Positions 11,322 through 19,638 of a stretch of 64,000 bases of DNA are shown one piece after another (position 1 is the stretch's first letter; every line of letters starts with the position of its first letter). Source of the DNA: Aestuariivivens marinum (GTDB lineage: Bacteria; Bacteroidota; Bacteroidia; Flavobacteriales; Flavobacteriaceae); NCBI RefSeq assembly GCF_022662175.1, contig NZ_JAKMCR010000008.1, forward strand, positions 1-64,000. Direction: 5' to 3'. The position numbers were made by a program, and so were the translations under genes. Below the pieces are notes generated by a model. The model did no database searches. It worked only from the letters and a program-made list of their open reading frames with translations, and was not told where the DNA came from.

Positions 11322-11345
11322 TAATGTGCTGTAGCTAGTAAAATA

Positions 11346-11696
11346 TTAGTGTCTACGCTCTTTAATTCTTGCTTTTTTACCAGTAAGTCCTCTAAAGTAG
11401 AAAATACGAGCTCTACGGACTTTACCACGTTTGTTAACTTCAATTTTTTGTAAAGCAGGCAAATTAATTGGAAAAATACGTTCTACTCCAATTGAACCAG
11501 ACATTTTCCTAATGGTAAAAGTTTCTGATGCACCAGAACCTCTTCTTTGGATAACAGTTCCTCTAAAAAACTGTGTACGAGTTTTGTTTCCCTCTTTAAT
11601 TTCGTAATAAACGGTAATTGTGTCACCAGCACCGAACTCTGGTAGGTCTTTTTTTGTTACAAATTCGTCTTGAACAAATTTTACTAAAGATTCCAT
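11346..11696 (-). CDS. rplS: 50S ribosomal protein L19
   Basis: A 116-residue ribosomal protein, located at the 30S-50S interface. The core FGAGDTITVYYEIKEGNKTRTQFFRG and the C-terminal IEVNKRGKVRRARIFYFRGLTGKKARIKERR blocks are typical. A longer reading frame starts at 11771, but the promoter at 11769-11798 would place the transcript start near 11763, and family members begin with the ESLVKFVQ-like segment, so the ATG at 11696 is used. The gene stands alone, not with rpsP-rimM-trmD as in many other bacteria. The leader may be regulatory (see 11697-11763). Confidence 0.97.
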   Translation of the reverse strand: MESLVKFVQDEFVTKKDLPEFGAGDTITVYYEIKEGNKTRTQFFRGTVIQRRGSGASETFTIRKMSGSIGVERIFPINLPALQKIEVNKRGKVRRARIFYFRGLTGKKARIKERRH

Positions 11697-11763
11697 ATCT
11701 TTATTTTTAAATGTTTGATTCGAAACAACATTCACGATTTTCGCCAGAGGTTGATTCGAAATT
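11697..11763 (-). promoter_or_regulatory. rplS leader, possible L19-responsive structure
   Basis: The predicted 65-base leader can form two hairpins: AATGTT/AACATT (11710-11715 and 11727-11732) close to the start codon, and ATTTCG/CGAAAAT further upstream. An 11-base direct repeat, TTGATTCGAAA on the plus strand, occurs at 11715-11725 and 11751-11761, one copy in each stem-loop. Ribosomal protein genes often carry leaders bound by their product; I recall that an L19-type leader has been predicted for Flavobacteria but could not check it. Confidence 0.45.
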
Positions 11764-11768
11764 GGGTG

Positions 11769-11798
11769 CAAAAATAGTTATTAATTGCCAATATGCAA
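11769..11798 (-). promoter_or_regulatory. rplS promoter
   Basis: Minus strand: TTG at 11798-11796, a 19-base spacer and TATTTTTG at 11776-11769, a full match to the Bacteroidota -33/-7 form. It predicts a transcript start about 65 bases before the rplS start codon. Confidence 0.8.
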
Positions 11799-11889
11799 TA
11801 CTTTGTGGTTGTTTTTTTGTTGAAAAAATAAATTACGATTGCCTTAGTTTTTGTAAATTTAAAAACACATCAATTAAATACGTAATATT

Positions 11890-12264
11890 ATGAATAATAA
11901 TATGGTAGGTTGGTTTGAGATACCTGTTAATAATATGGACCGTGCCAAACAATTTTATGAAACTGTTTTTAATGTTGAAATTAATATCCATGATTTTGGA
12001 GGGCTATTAATGGGATGGTTTCCAGACAGGGGTGAGGCCCATGGTGCCCAAGGGACTTTAATTAAGCAAGATTCTTATATACCAAGTAAGAAAGGGGTAC
12101 TTATCTATTTTTTAAGTGATAATGTGCAAAACGAATTGGATAGAGTGGTTACCGCCGGTGGTGAGATATACCAACCTAAAACACAAATCTCACCAGAGCA
12201 CGGGTATATGGGTGCTTTTATTGATAGTGAAGGAAACAGGATTGCATTGCATTCAAAAAAATGA
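11890..12264 (+). CDS. VOC (glyoxalase/bleomycin resistance) family protein
   Basis: A 124-residue protein of the vicinal oxygen chelate fold: two beta-alpha-beta-beta-beta modules, the first starting WFEIPVNNMDRAKQFYETVF (about 6-25) and the second ending in YMGAFIDSEGNRIALHSKK. The pattern resembles the small putative enzymes related to Streptomyces CFP-29/PhnB. The EGN-IALHS end is family-typical. The metal and substrate are unknown. It is followed 29 bp later by the TrmH-type gene and may share its transcript. Confidence 0.85.
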   Translation: MNNNMVGWFEIPVNNMDRAKQFYETVFNVEINIHDFGGLLMGWFPDRGEAHGAQGTLIKQDSYIPSKKGVLIYFLSDNVQNELDRVVTAGGEIYQPKTQISPEHGYMGAFIDSEGNRIALHSKK

Positions 12265-12293
12265 AAGATTTTTTACTTTCTTAACTTTGTGGC

Positions 12294-12947
12294 ATGATTG
12301 ATATTGACCTGCTTTACCATTTAGAATCGTATTTAACCAATTCTCGAAAAACTAAATTCCAAGACGTTTTATCACAACGCACCAAGCATTTTACAGTGGC
12401 TATTGAAGATGTTTACCAACTACACAATACAAGTGCAGTGATGCGTAGTTGTGATGTATTTGGAATACAGGAAGTTAACATCATTGAGGAAGTAAATACT
12501 AAACGGATTGATCGTGAAATTGCCATGGGAGCCCAAAAATGGGTAGACATTAACCGGTACAATTCAGTAAATGATTGTATTAAGGATTTAAAACAAAAAG
12601 GTTATCAAATTGTAGCAACCACACCCCATGCTAATGATTGTGATTTGCATGATTTTGATGTCACCAAAAAATCATGCTTTTTCTTCGGAAGGGAAACCGA
12701 AGGCTTATCGGATGCTGTTTTAAATAATGCCGATCGTTTTATAAAGATTCCCATGGTTGGGTTTACCGAAAGCTTAAACATTTCGGTATCGGCGGCCATT
12801 ATTTTACAGTTTGCTACAAAGAAGCTAAAGCAAAGCCATATCAATTGGCAATTGAGCGAGTCTGAATTATTGGAAAAACGCTTGGACTGGTGTAAAAAAA
12901 CAATTAAGAGTTATCAAAAAATAGTGGATAGATATTATAATAGATAA
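12294..12947 (+). CDS. trmH: SPOUT tRNA/rRNA 2'-O-methyltransferase (TrmH type)
   Basis: A 217-residue SPOUT-class enzyme, which should methylate a ribose 2'-hydroxyl, most likely G18 of tRNA. The three SpoU motifs are present: NTSAVMRSCDVFGI (about 43-57, with the catalytic Arg), FFGRETEGLSDAVL (about 130-144) and IPMVGFTESLNISVSAAI (about 151-169), which form the knotted SAM site. The C-terminal extension with WCKKTIKSYQKIVDRYY is that of TrmH rather than TrmL or RlmB. Substrate choice is inference. It ends before a two-way terminator. Confidence 0.88.
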   Translation: MIDIDLLYHLESYLTNSRKTKFQDVLSQRTKHFTVAIEDVYQLHNTSAVMRSCDVFGIQEVNIIEEVNTKRIDREIAMGAQKWVDINRYNSVNDCIKDLKQKGYQIVATTPHANDCDLHDFDVTKKSCFFFGRETEGLSDAVLNNADRFIKIPMVGFTESLNISVSAAIILQFATKKLKQSHINWQLSESELLEKRLDWCKKTIKSYQKIVDRYYNR

Positions 12948-12978
12948 GTTCGCTATGTATTTTTTATTTTACATCAAA

Positions 12979-13012
12979 ATAAAGGGGCGTATTAATAATA
13001 AACCCCTTTATA
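12979..13012. terminator. Two-way terminator between convergent genes
   Basis: ATAAAGGGG and CCCCTTTAT form a nine-base stem around an AT-rich loop, with A or T runs on both sides. It lies between the plus-strand trmH-like gene and the minus-strand cytochrome gene and can serve both. Confidence 0.8.
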
Positions 13013-13028
13013 TAACTAGTACGTGGTT

Positions 13029-14516
13029 TTACAAACACATCATATATGCCGTTAAGGCTTCTTTTTCTTCTTTATTTAATTTCAATTCCAATATTATATT
13101 GAAAAACTCAACAGCATCATCTAAGGTTGGAAGTCTACCATCATGTAAATAAGGAGGGGAATCTTTTATTCCTCTCAACGGGAATGTTTTTACGGGACCT
13201 TCAGGCCTTCCCTTATAAAAACGCTCTACTTTTAGGTCATGCAAATAATCATCAACAAAAGCAGGGCCATAATGACAAGTTGCACACTTTGCCTTGCCTT
13301 TAAATAACTTTTCTCCTAGTAACTCTTGCTCGGTAGATTTACTTGGTATTAAATTGCTCATGGCATCTAATTTAGGTGCTGGAGGAAAATCGAGCATGGA
13401 ATTAAAATCACCCATTCTATTAGACAACGCTCTTTGCAACCCTCTTTGCCCAATATGTTGTTGCATGCCCGGATCACCATCAAAATATTCTTCTACTTCA
13501 GCAAAATGATCCATACTTCTAATGGAACGTTTGGAGCCTAATTGCATTGCATTAAAATTACCACGCATGGTCGGAGTATCTACACGTAACCGAGCCAAAT
13601 TGGGTCTGCTGTCTGGCCCTAACTCAATAGCTCCATTGGTATGGCCATTTACATGACATGAAAAACAGGATACTCCCACGCTTGGTTCTAAGGTAACTCT
13701 ATGTGGAGTGTGGTTAAACCATGTGGTTGGAGTAGGGGTTAGCAACTCATTTAAACCTTCCATTTGTTCAGGGGTAAGAAGACCGTTAAAAATCTCATAG
13801 TAATTTGCTAACGTTACTTCTCTTCCTTTAGTTACGTCGCCAAGTTCCTTATGGTTAGATAAGAACATTGGTGGTGGGAACTCTGGTAAATATTCATCTG
13901 GAAAATCATGATCCACATCAATCCTGGCATGCTCAGGATGTACTTTGTTCCAGCTATCTGGAAAAAGCATATGTGCAGTAGTCTGTAATGGATGCGCTAG
14001 AGGTTTATAAGGAAACAGGTCCTTATTTTTAATTTCATCTGGAGAATATTTAGACAAAGCCTCATAAGAAGAAATTCCTTTTGGCAATCTTGTAATGGGC
14101 CCTTTCATTATGGGTTTCCTTCCTCCAGACATCACTTTACCTTCATGGGTTTTACCATTGAAGTCATAACGTGAATTCATGTACTTTTTAACATCGGCCA
14201 TTAATTCTGGCTTTTGTTTTTTGTGGAATGCAACCCACTCTTCCCAACTCATTGGCAATTCTGGAGTTGTAAAGGAACTTTTGCCTTTACCTCCATATCG
14301 CCATAGGTCAAAAGGCGTGCGTTCTCCTTTTTTTAAATCAGGGTAAGGGATTAAGGAGTCAATGTGCCCTGATCCTAATTCATAATCGGGCTCTTCGTAA
14401 TCTTCAATTACTGCACCTGGAGATTGCAATAAATGTAATTTGTTATTAATAATTTGAAAGCTTAAAAGTATTAAGCTTCCAAAAGCTATTAATAGCGCAA
14501 TTCGAATCTTTTTCAT
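13029..14516 (-). CDS. Di-heme cytochrome c peroxidase-like protein
   Basis: A 495-residue exported or membrane-anchored protein (N-terminal hydrophobic segment 5-22). It has two c-type heme sites, CFSCH (284-288) and CATCH (411-415), and the C-terminal segment FPLRGIKDSPPYLHDGRLPTLDDAV, which matches the di-heme peroxidase/MauG superfamily; in that block the Tyr-Leu-His-Asp-Gly sequence is characteristic. It is longer than classic CcpA (about 330), with a roughly 270-residue N-terminal extension, and the hemes lie closer together. Peroxidase activity is not certain; such proteins are often listed as cytochrome B6 in Flavobacteria, which is misleading. It has its own promoter. Confidence 0.8.
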   Translation of the reverse strand: MKKIRIALLIAFGSLILLSFQIINNKLHLLQSPGAVIEDYEEPDYELGSGHIDSLIPYPDLKKGERTPFDLWRYGGKGKSSFTTPELPMSWEEWVAFHKKQKPELMADVKKYMNSRYDFNGKTHEGKVMSGGRKPIMKGPITRLPKGISSYEALSKYSPDEIKNKDLFPYKPLAHPLQTTAHMLFPDSWNKVHPEHARIDVDHDFPDEYLPEFPPPMFLSNHKELGDVTKGREVTLANYYEIFNGLLTPEQMEGLNELLTPTPTTWFNHTPHRVTLEPSVGVSCFSCHVNGHTNGAIELGPDSRPNLARLRVDTPTMRGNFNAMQLGSKRSIRSMDHFAEVEEYFDGDPGMQQHIGQRGLQRALSNRMGDFNSMLDFPPAPKLDAMSNLIPSKSTEQELLGEKLFKGKAKCATCHYGPAFVDDYLHDLKVERFYKGRPEGPVKTFPLRGIKDSPPYLHDGRLPTLDDAVEFFNIILELKLNKEEKEALTAYMMCL

Positions 14517-14585
14517 TTTTGTCTAGTTAGTTTTGATTGGTGCTAAGTGATGATAATTAATGCCAATTTTTTGGATTAATATTCA

Positions 14586-14616
14586 CAAATTTAATCGTTT
14601 GTCTTAAAAAAAGCAA
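14586..14616 (-). promoter_or_regulatory. Promoter of the di-heme cytochrome gene
   Basis: Minus strand: TTG at 14616-14614, a 20-base spacer and TAAATTTG at 14593-14586, about 70 bases before the start codon. Confidence 0.65.
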
Positions 14617-14702
14617 AACAAGACTAGCTTAGGTTTAGCAAATACTTTTTTTATTTGTTTTAAACTATTTAAATATAGATTAGATGATTAAAAAAAAAAG
14701 AT

Positions 14703-15332
14703 TTATAATTTTCTTGCCATCAATATGGTATGTGGTTCAGATTTGATTTCTGAACCTTTGTACTCTACTCTAAACGTTTTTATGTTGCTAAACCTAGCTT
14801 TTTTTAGTTGATGCTTTAAATCCATTAACTTATGAAAATAAAAAAAGACCCTACCAGCATTATTGCTCTTAAAATTAGATTCATTGGGTTCACCTTCAAC
14901 AAAACTTAAATAGATCAATCCGTTAGTATTTAGTAAATTGTATGTACTAGAAATAAATACATTACATTCTTTTTGCGATAAATAGGGTAGGCAGAATCCA
15001 CCAATAACACCATCAAAGGAAGTGTCGAGTTTGGCAATATCCCGATTATCCATAACGGCAAAGTTTGCTGATGGATTGTTCTTTGTGGCCAATTCAACCA
15101 TATTAGAAGCTATGTCTATTCCCAAAATGTTGAAATCTGGTCTTTTGGATAATAAGTACTTTGTAATATTTCCAGGGCCACAACCAACGTCCAACAATTT
15201 GGCTTTGGCTTTGGTAATGGTTTGACAGATATAGTCGTAGGTATGGTTATACACGTTTAAATCCATAAACTTGTTTTCATAGACTTTGGCTATGTTGTTC
15301 CATGTGTTGAATGTTTCTTGGTATTTATCCAT
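14703..15332 (-). CDS. Class I SAM-dependent methyltransferase
   Basis: A 209-residue methyltransferase with the SAM-binding motif LLDVGCGPGNITKYLL (about 46-61), motif II GIDIASNMVELA, and the DGVIGGFCLPYLS segment following. The fold is a standard Rossmann-like class I domain without extra domains. The substrate cannot be told from the sequence. The ATG at 15332 (MDKYQETFNTW) is preferred over 15353. The neighbours do not form a pathway with it. Confidence 0.85.
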   Translation of the reverse strand: MDKYQETFNTWNNIAKVYENKFMDLNVYNHTYDYICQTITKAKAKLLDVGCGPGNITKYLLSKRPDFNILGIDIASNMVELATKNNPSANFAVMDNRDIAKLDTSFDGVIGGFCLPYLSQKECNVFISSTYNLLNTNGLIYLSFVEGEPNESNFKSNNAGRVFFYFHKLMDLKHQLKKARFSNIKTFRVEYKGSEIKSEPHTILMARKL

Positions 15333-15907
15333 TATAAAGTCTATGGTGGACAATCAAAGTTTATCTGATTATAGTCTATTGGTTTTTAACTTGAATCAGT
15401 TTAAGTAGGTCTTTATTTTAAAGGTATTCTGCTCATTTGTTTATGTTTCGCATTCTATTAGTTTTTTTATTTAAAATGCAGTCATTGATTTGTCTATTAT
15501 TTCTTTTTGTCTTTGCCTTATCAATCAGCTAATTTAACAACACCATTGCACCATTTCAATTCGATTTCAACATTGTAATAACTTATTTAGGGCGGTCTTT
15601 TATATGTAAATATCTAATTGGTCCCATTCACCTATATCAGATTCAAAAGTAAGCGCCAGTCTGCCAGATATTTGATTTGCCTTAAAGTAAATAATTTTGT
15701 AGCAATTGTGTCTTGCTAAAGTGGATTTTACTGGTTTAAATTTCACATATTATGCCTGAAACCATTCATAATTTTCAAAATCTTCTTTGTTTTGACTAAA
15801 GCTTATTTAGAGTGAATAGTATAAACAGGGTTGATATTAAGTTTTTAATATTTTTTTACTTTTTCTAAACACTAAATTACAATTATCTTTTTAAGCAATG
15901 GCTAATG
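15333..15907. other. Intergenic region with a coding remnant
   Basis: A gap of about 575 AT-rich bases between the methyltransferase and the acyltransferase-like gene. Apart from the remnant listed at 15600-15797, I see no RNA gene, terminator or repeat. Confidence 0.5.
15600..15797 (-). pseudogene. Decayed gene fragment, unknown family
   Basis: One minus-strand frame reads like protein over 65 codons with a single in-frame TAA at 15752-15750: SQNKEDFENYEWFQA before the stop, then YVKFKPVKSTLARHNCYKII and on to FESDIGEWDQLDIYI with a final stop at 15602. No ATG opens it. The composition (charged and aromatic residues in alternation) looks like the C-terminal end of a real protein. A GTG at 15746 could start a 48-residue peptide. 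I do not recognise the family. Confidence 0.35.
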
Positions 15908-17077
15908 TTAAAGGTAGCTCAACCACCATTTTTTATTATTCAGCTTATATCGGCCAAACCAAACACAGCTAGGGTAGAGCAATAACATTATACCAAACCA
16001 AATAACATATACCCACCCTAGATTTACACCATAGCCTATGAGTTGTTTGTTTGTGGAGACAAATCCTTTCAATATCATGGTATTGAATCCGTAACCTGTA
16101 AACTCAGCAAGAATTGCGGCAAAAAAGTGTATCACGTATATGTGTAGGATATAAATAAAAAAGGGGACTTTACCAAAAGTGGAGCAAAAGTTTACAATGC
16201 GTCCTTTTAAATTCTCAGATTGCCCCAGAAAAACTAATGACGGTCCCAATGTCATTAATAAGTAGGATAATGATGGAGGATATTTTGAAGGATCCAAAAA
16301 AGAGATAAAAGTTGCTTCAAAAAGCTCATACTCAAGCCATGGACGAGAATTACCATACAGATTTATACCCCGAATAATAAAAAAACCTATAATAGCCCCT
16401 ATGCCTATTTGAGTCAATATTTTTTGACGGTATTCAGGCAAAACATCTTTATTATAGAATTTTCCGAAGTAATAGCCCAAGGACATTACGCCAATCCACG
16501 GTATTATTGGGTAAACTATACGCAATTGTATGTAGTTAAACAGAGTGTAATAACCTCTTTCATGGAAGATAGACCAAAGCATGCTGCCTTCAAAGTGTAT
16601 GTTATCCAATATATTATGGCCAAAAATGATGATTAGGCTTATTGCCAAAATGTTTTTCATTGAAAGATGTATGACTGCAGCTAAAAAGATCATGCTTATA
16701 CCTAATGACCAGATTACTAATAAGCCCATAGATTCAAACTGTAAATTAAAACTCCATCCTATATGAACAATAGTAAATTCTATAAATACTAACCAAATAC
16801 CACGTTTTAAAAGGAAATAGGATAATTGTGCCTTAGTTTTTTTTCTACCTACTAAATAAGCAGAAATTCCAGCGAGGAAGCTAAATGCAGGAGCACAAAA
16901 ATGGGTAATCCACCGAGTAAAAAATAATATGTAATTACTTTTCTCGGGATCTGCTGGGTCAAAAATAAAGGAGTTGGCATGAAAATAGTCACGTGTATGA
17001 TCCAGTGCCATGAATATGATAACCATTCCTTTTAGTATATCAAGTGATTTGATCCTATTGTTTTTCAATTGATTCAT
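15908..17077 (-). CDS. DUF1624/HGSNAT-like membrane acyltransferase
   Basis: A 389-residue integral membrane protein with about ten predicted helices. The start, NNRIKSLDILKGMVIIFMALDHTRDYFH, is the signature of the heparan-alpha-glucosaminide N-acetyltransferase-like (DUF1624) group, in which Asp and His of the first helix are conserved. The family moves acyl groups across the membrane onto sugars or similar acceptors; the acceptor here is unknown. It is a lone gene with long gaps on both sides. Confidence 0.8.
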   Translation of the reverse strand: MNQLKNNRIKSLDILKGMVIIFMALDHTRDYFHANSFIFDPADPEKSNYILFFTRWITHFCAPAFSFLAGISAYLVGRKKTKAQLSYFLLKRGIWLVFIEFTIVHIGWSFNLQFESMGLLVIWSLGISMIFLAAVIHLSMKNILAISLIIIFGHNILDNIHFEGSMLWSIFHERGYYTLFNYIQLRIVYPIIPWIGVMSLGYYFGKFYNKDVLPEYRQKILTQIGIGAIIGFFIIRGINLYGNSRPWLEYELFEATFISFLDPSKYPPSLSYLLMTLGPSLVFLGQSENLKGRIVNFCSTFGKVPFFIYILHIYVIHFFAAILAEFTGYGFNTMILKGFVSTNKQLIGYGVNLGWVYVIWFGIMLLLYPSCVWFGRYKLNNKKWWLSYL

Positions 17078-17462
17078 ATTTTGGTTGATGGTTATTAAAG
17101 GTTAGGTTTTGGTTTTGTTGCGTGAAAATCTCTTAGGATTTTGAATCGGCAAACCGAAGGTAGTAAATTTGAACGGACTTTACGATAGGAAATTTAGAAT
17201 CAACTATAAACAAAGTTGTGCTGATTTCTTTTTTAGTTTTTCAATATTCAGTTCATTTAATAGCTTTCGATTTTTTTACTCCGCACAGATATACAATTTT
17301 GTTTTAGAATTATCAAAATCAGCTAAATCAGAAGTAAATTCTGGTTTATTCTCAAATCTGTCTATTGAAATGTTGTCCATGCTCTAATTACCCTCAACTC
17401 ATAATATATTTACGCACTGATATTTTACGGATAATATTTAGTAAACAATAAGTAAAACCAGT
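17078..17462. other. Intergenic region with a coding remnant
   Basis: A gap of 385 AT-rich bases. Besides the broken frame at 17204-17380 no gene, RNA or clear terminator is visible. The promoter of the acyltransferase-like gene should lie at the low-coordinate side of 17078-17200 but no full match was found. Confidence 0.45.
17204..17380 (-). pseudogene. Possible decayed small gene
   Basis: A minus-strand frame opens with ATG at 17380 and reads MDNISIDRFENKPEFTSDLA and on for 34 codons, meets TAA at 17278-17276 and then continues in the same frame for 23 more plausible codons (KNRKLLNELNIEKLKKKSAQ) to a TAG. The two halves look like one helical, charged protein with a stop mutation. It could also be a real 34-residue peptide, or chance. 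I do not recognise the family. Confidence 0.3.
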
Positions 17463-18497
17463 TTAATTCTCCACAATTTCTACCTCAAAGAGTTTGTCCC
17501 AACGTTTTCCTGTGACAAAAATGGTATTGGTTTCTGGGTTATAGGCAATGCCATTCAATACATCCAACTTTTGATGCTGAGTGACTTTTTCTTTTAGTGA
17601 TGAAAAATCAATCACCCCAATAACAGCACCATTGTTTGGGTTTATTATAGCTACGCCATCTTTTTGGTAGCGATTAGCATATATTTTCCCATTAATCCAT
17701 TCCATTTCGTTTATACCCACTATTTTTCCCTTGTTGGTATATACCTGTATGTAGCTTTGTTCAACAAGGGTGTTGGAATCCAGCAACCAAATATTTTCGG
17801 TGCCATCACTCTTGTAAATGGTGGTGTCGTTATTGCAAAGTCCCCAACCTTCCTTACTGTTACCATATTTAAAGCTACTTATTTTATCGAAGGTATTTAC
17901 ATCATAAACAAAACCAGTGCCTTCACGCCACGTGAGTTGGTAAATTTTATCATCTAAAATGGTGAGGCCTTCCCCAAAATACTCGTCGGCCAAATCCATA
18001 TTTTTAATGATGTTACCAGTTTTATAGTCTATTTGACGTAATTGGGATTCCTTATACTGCCCAGTGCTTTCATATAAGTTGCCATTAAAAAACTCAAGGC
18101 CTTGAGTATAGGACGTGATATCGTGCGGATATTCATTTACAATGTTATAGGTATATATTTTTGGAGCCTCGTTATTCAATATGGTGATTGAGGTAGAGGC
18201 TACCTGTTTTTCATTATTGTAATATACAGTGGCTTCAATGTTGTGTTTTCCCAGTTTAATATCAGTAAGTGGTGTGGACTCTTCAATTTTTTGGCCGTCC
18301 ATTATAAAACAAACAGAATCGATAATATGATTTTTTTTGTTCTTTAGTTTAATTTCAAGTGTTTCATTCAGGAAAATATTACCCTTTTTAGCGTTGGTGC
18401 TTAAACTAAAGTCGCTTTTTCTTTGCTTGGTATTTGAGCCACAGGATATAAGAGTTGTGCTTAAGAATATGATACTTAGATATTTGAAAACCTGCAT
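17463..18497 (-). CDS. Glutaminyl-peptide cyclotransferase (lipoprotein)
   Basis: A 344-residue lipoprotein (signal ending TTLISC, Cys 19) of the glutamine cyclotransferase family, a five-bladed beta propeller related to the plant (papaya-type) enzyme. It should turn N-terminal Gln into pyroglutamate. An Ig-like N-terminal part (about 30-105) precedes the propeller, whose signature segments are seen: YPHDITSYTQGLEFFNGNLY, LTWREGTGFVYDV, EMEWINGKIYANRY and LNGIAYNPETNTIFVTGKRW. The location is periplasmic, tethered to the membrane. It is a single gene, divergent from the SRP RNA. Confidence 0.92.
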   Translation of the reverse strand: MQVFKYLSIIFLSTTLISCGSNTKQRKSDFSLSTNAKKGNIFLNETLEIKLKNKKNHIIDSVCFIMDGQKIEESTPLTDIKLGKHNIEATVYYNNEKQVASTSITILNNEAPKIYTYNIVNEYPHDITSYTQGLEFFNGNLYESTGQYKESQLRQIDYKTGNIIKNMDLADEYFGEGLTILDDKIYQLTWREGTGFVYDVNTFDKISSFKYGNSKEGWGLCNNDTTIYKSDGTENIWLLDSNTLVEQSYIQVYTNKGKIVGINEMEWINGKIYANRYQKDGVAIINPNNGAVIGVIDFSSLKEKVTQHQKLDVLNGIAYNPETNTIFVTGKRWDKLFEVEIVEN

Positions 18498-18550
18498 TGT
18501 TTTTTTAAATTTTAAGCAAGATATTTATTTAAAATCGGTTTAAAAAATCA

Positions 18551-18580
18551 TTGTGAAAATTTTAAAAGATTGTATCTTTG
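18551..18580 (+). promoter_or_regulatory. SRP RNA promoter
   Basis: TTG at 18551-18553, a 19-base spacer and TATCTTTG at 18573-18580, a full match to the Bacteroidota consensus. It ends six bases before the mature RNA. Confidence 0.85.
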
Positions 18581-18585
18581 CACCC

Positions 18586-18680
18586 GGCAAGTCCTACACA
18601 ACCAGCTCCTGTTGAATCCTCCAGGGCGGGAACGCAGCAAAGGTATACGGTTGTAGCGGTGTGATGTAGGTAGCTTGCCT
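18586..18680 (+). ncRNA. ffs: Signal recognition particle RNA, small bacterial type
   Basis: The ends GGCAAG and CTTGCC pair, and the arms fold back along TCCTACACAACC and GGTTGT...GTGTGATGTAGG. The apical part has the conserved SRP domain IV motif, with GGGCGGGAACGCAGCAA holding the GGAA-type tetraloop and the symmetric loop that binds Ffh. It is about 95 bases, the small type that lacks the Alu domain. A T run follows at once and ends transcription. It works with Ffh and FtsY in co-translational membrane targeting. Confidence 0.95.
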
Positions 18681-18791
18681 TTTTTTATGCACTAAATTTA
18701 GATTTGGTTTTAAAAATTTTTACTTTCACTTTGTGAACTTTAACGTCCAGTATGGTTTGTGTATTTTTTTAATTGGAATTTAACTTATAAA

Positions 18792-19595
18792 ATGGATAAA
18801 ATAGTTTTAATAACTGGAGGATCTTCAGGCATCGGAAAATCTGTAGGGGAGTTTTTAATTGAAAAGGGTTTTGTAGTTTATGGTACCAGTAGATATCCTG
18901 AACGTTATCCGGAAAGCAGATTGCCTTTGTTAAAAATGGATGTAAAGGCTGTTGAAACTATTAATAATACGGTAAAAACCATTATTGAAAAAGAAGGTAG
19001 ATTGGATGTACTGGTTAATAATGCCGGCGCAGGTATTACGGGACCTATTGAAGAAATACCCGAAAAAGAGATTAAAGCCAATTTTGAAACTAATTTTTTT
19101 GGTCCTATAAATGTTATCAAAGCAGTATTGCCACACATGCGGCTGCAACAATCTGGTTTAATCATTAATATCACCTCTATTGCTGGCTATATGGGACTTC
19201 CGTTTCGAGGTGTTTATAGTGCAAGTAAAGGGGCATTGGAGCTTATTACCGAAGCATTTAGAATGGAATTAAAACCGTTTAATGTGCACATGACCAATGT
19301 GGCTCCAGGTGATTTTGCTACCAATATAGCAGCGGGACGTTATCATGCGGCTTTAAAGACAGATTCGCCATATAAAGACGTTTATGGCAAGACATTAAAT
19401 TTAATGAATGCCCATGTTGATTCGGGGAGTGATCCCAACCTAATGGCAATGGCCATTTTTAAGGTGATTCGAGCGAAATCCCCTAAAGTGCATTATAAAG
19501 TTGGGGAGTTTATGCAAAAGGTATCCATTGTTTTAAAACGCATACTACCAGATACCATTTATGAAAAACTGTTGATGAACCATTATAAACTTTAG
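18792..19595 (+). CDS. SDR family oxidoreductase
   Basis: A 267-residue classical short-chain dehydrogenase. The NAD(P) motif is LITGGSSGIGKSV (about 6-18), followed by the NNAG motif (LVNNAGAGITGPI), the active Ser in NITSIAGYMG and the Tyr-x-x-x-Lys pair in YSASKGALE. The C-terminal part resembles the retinol-dehydrogenase-like group that acts on hydrophobic alcohols or ketones; the substrate is unknown. The ATG at 18792 is preferred over the earlier one at 18759, which would add an unrelated 11-residue tail. Confidence 0.9.
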   Translation: MDKIVLITGGSSGIGKSVGEFLIEKGFVVYGTSRYPERYPESRLPLLKMDVKAVETINNTVKTIIEKEGRLDVLVNNAGAGITGPIEEIPEKEIKANFETNFFGPINVIKAVLPHMRLQQSGLIINITSIAGYMGLPFRGVYSASKGALELITEAFRMELKPFNVHMTNVAPGDFATNIAAGRYHAALKTDSPYKDVYGKTLNLMNAHVDSGSDPNLMAMAIFKVIRAKSPKVHYKVGEFMQKVSIVLKRILPDTIYEKLLMNHYKL

Positions 19596-19638
19596 GTTTT
19601 GGTATACTATTTGTTTTCTGTTTAAAAAAATAGTCTAT

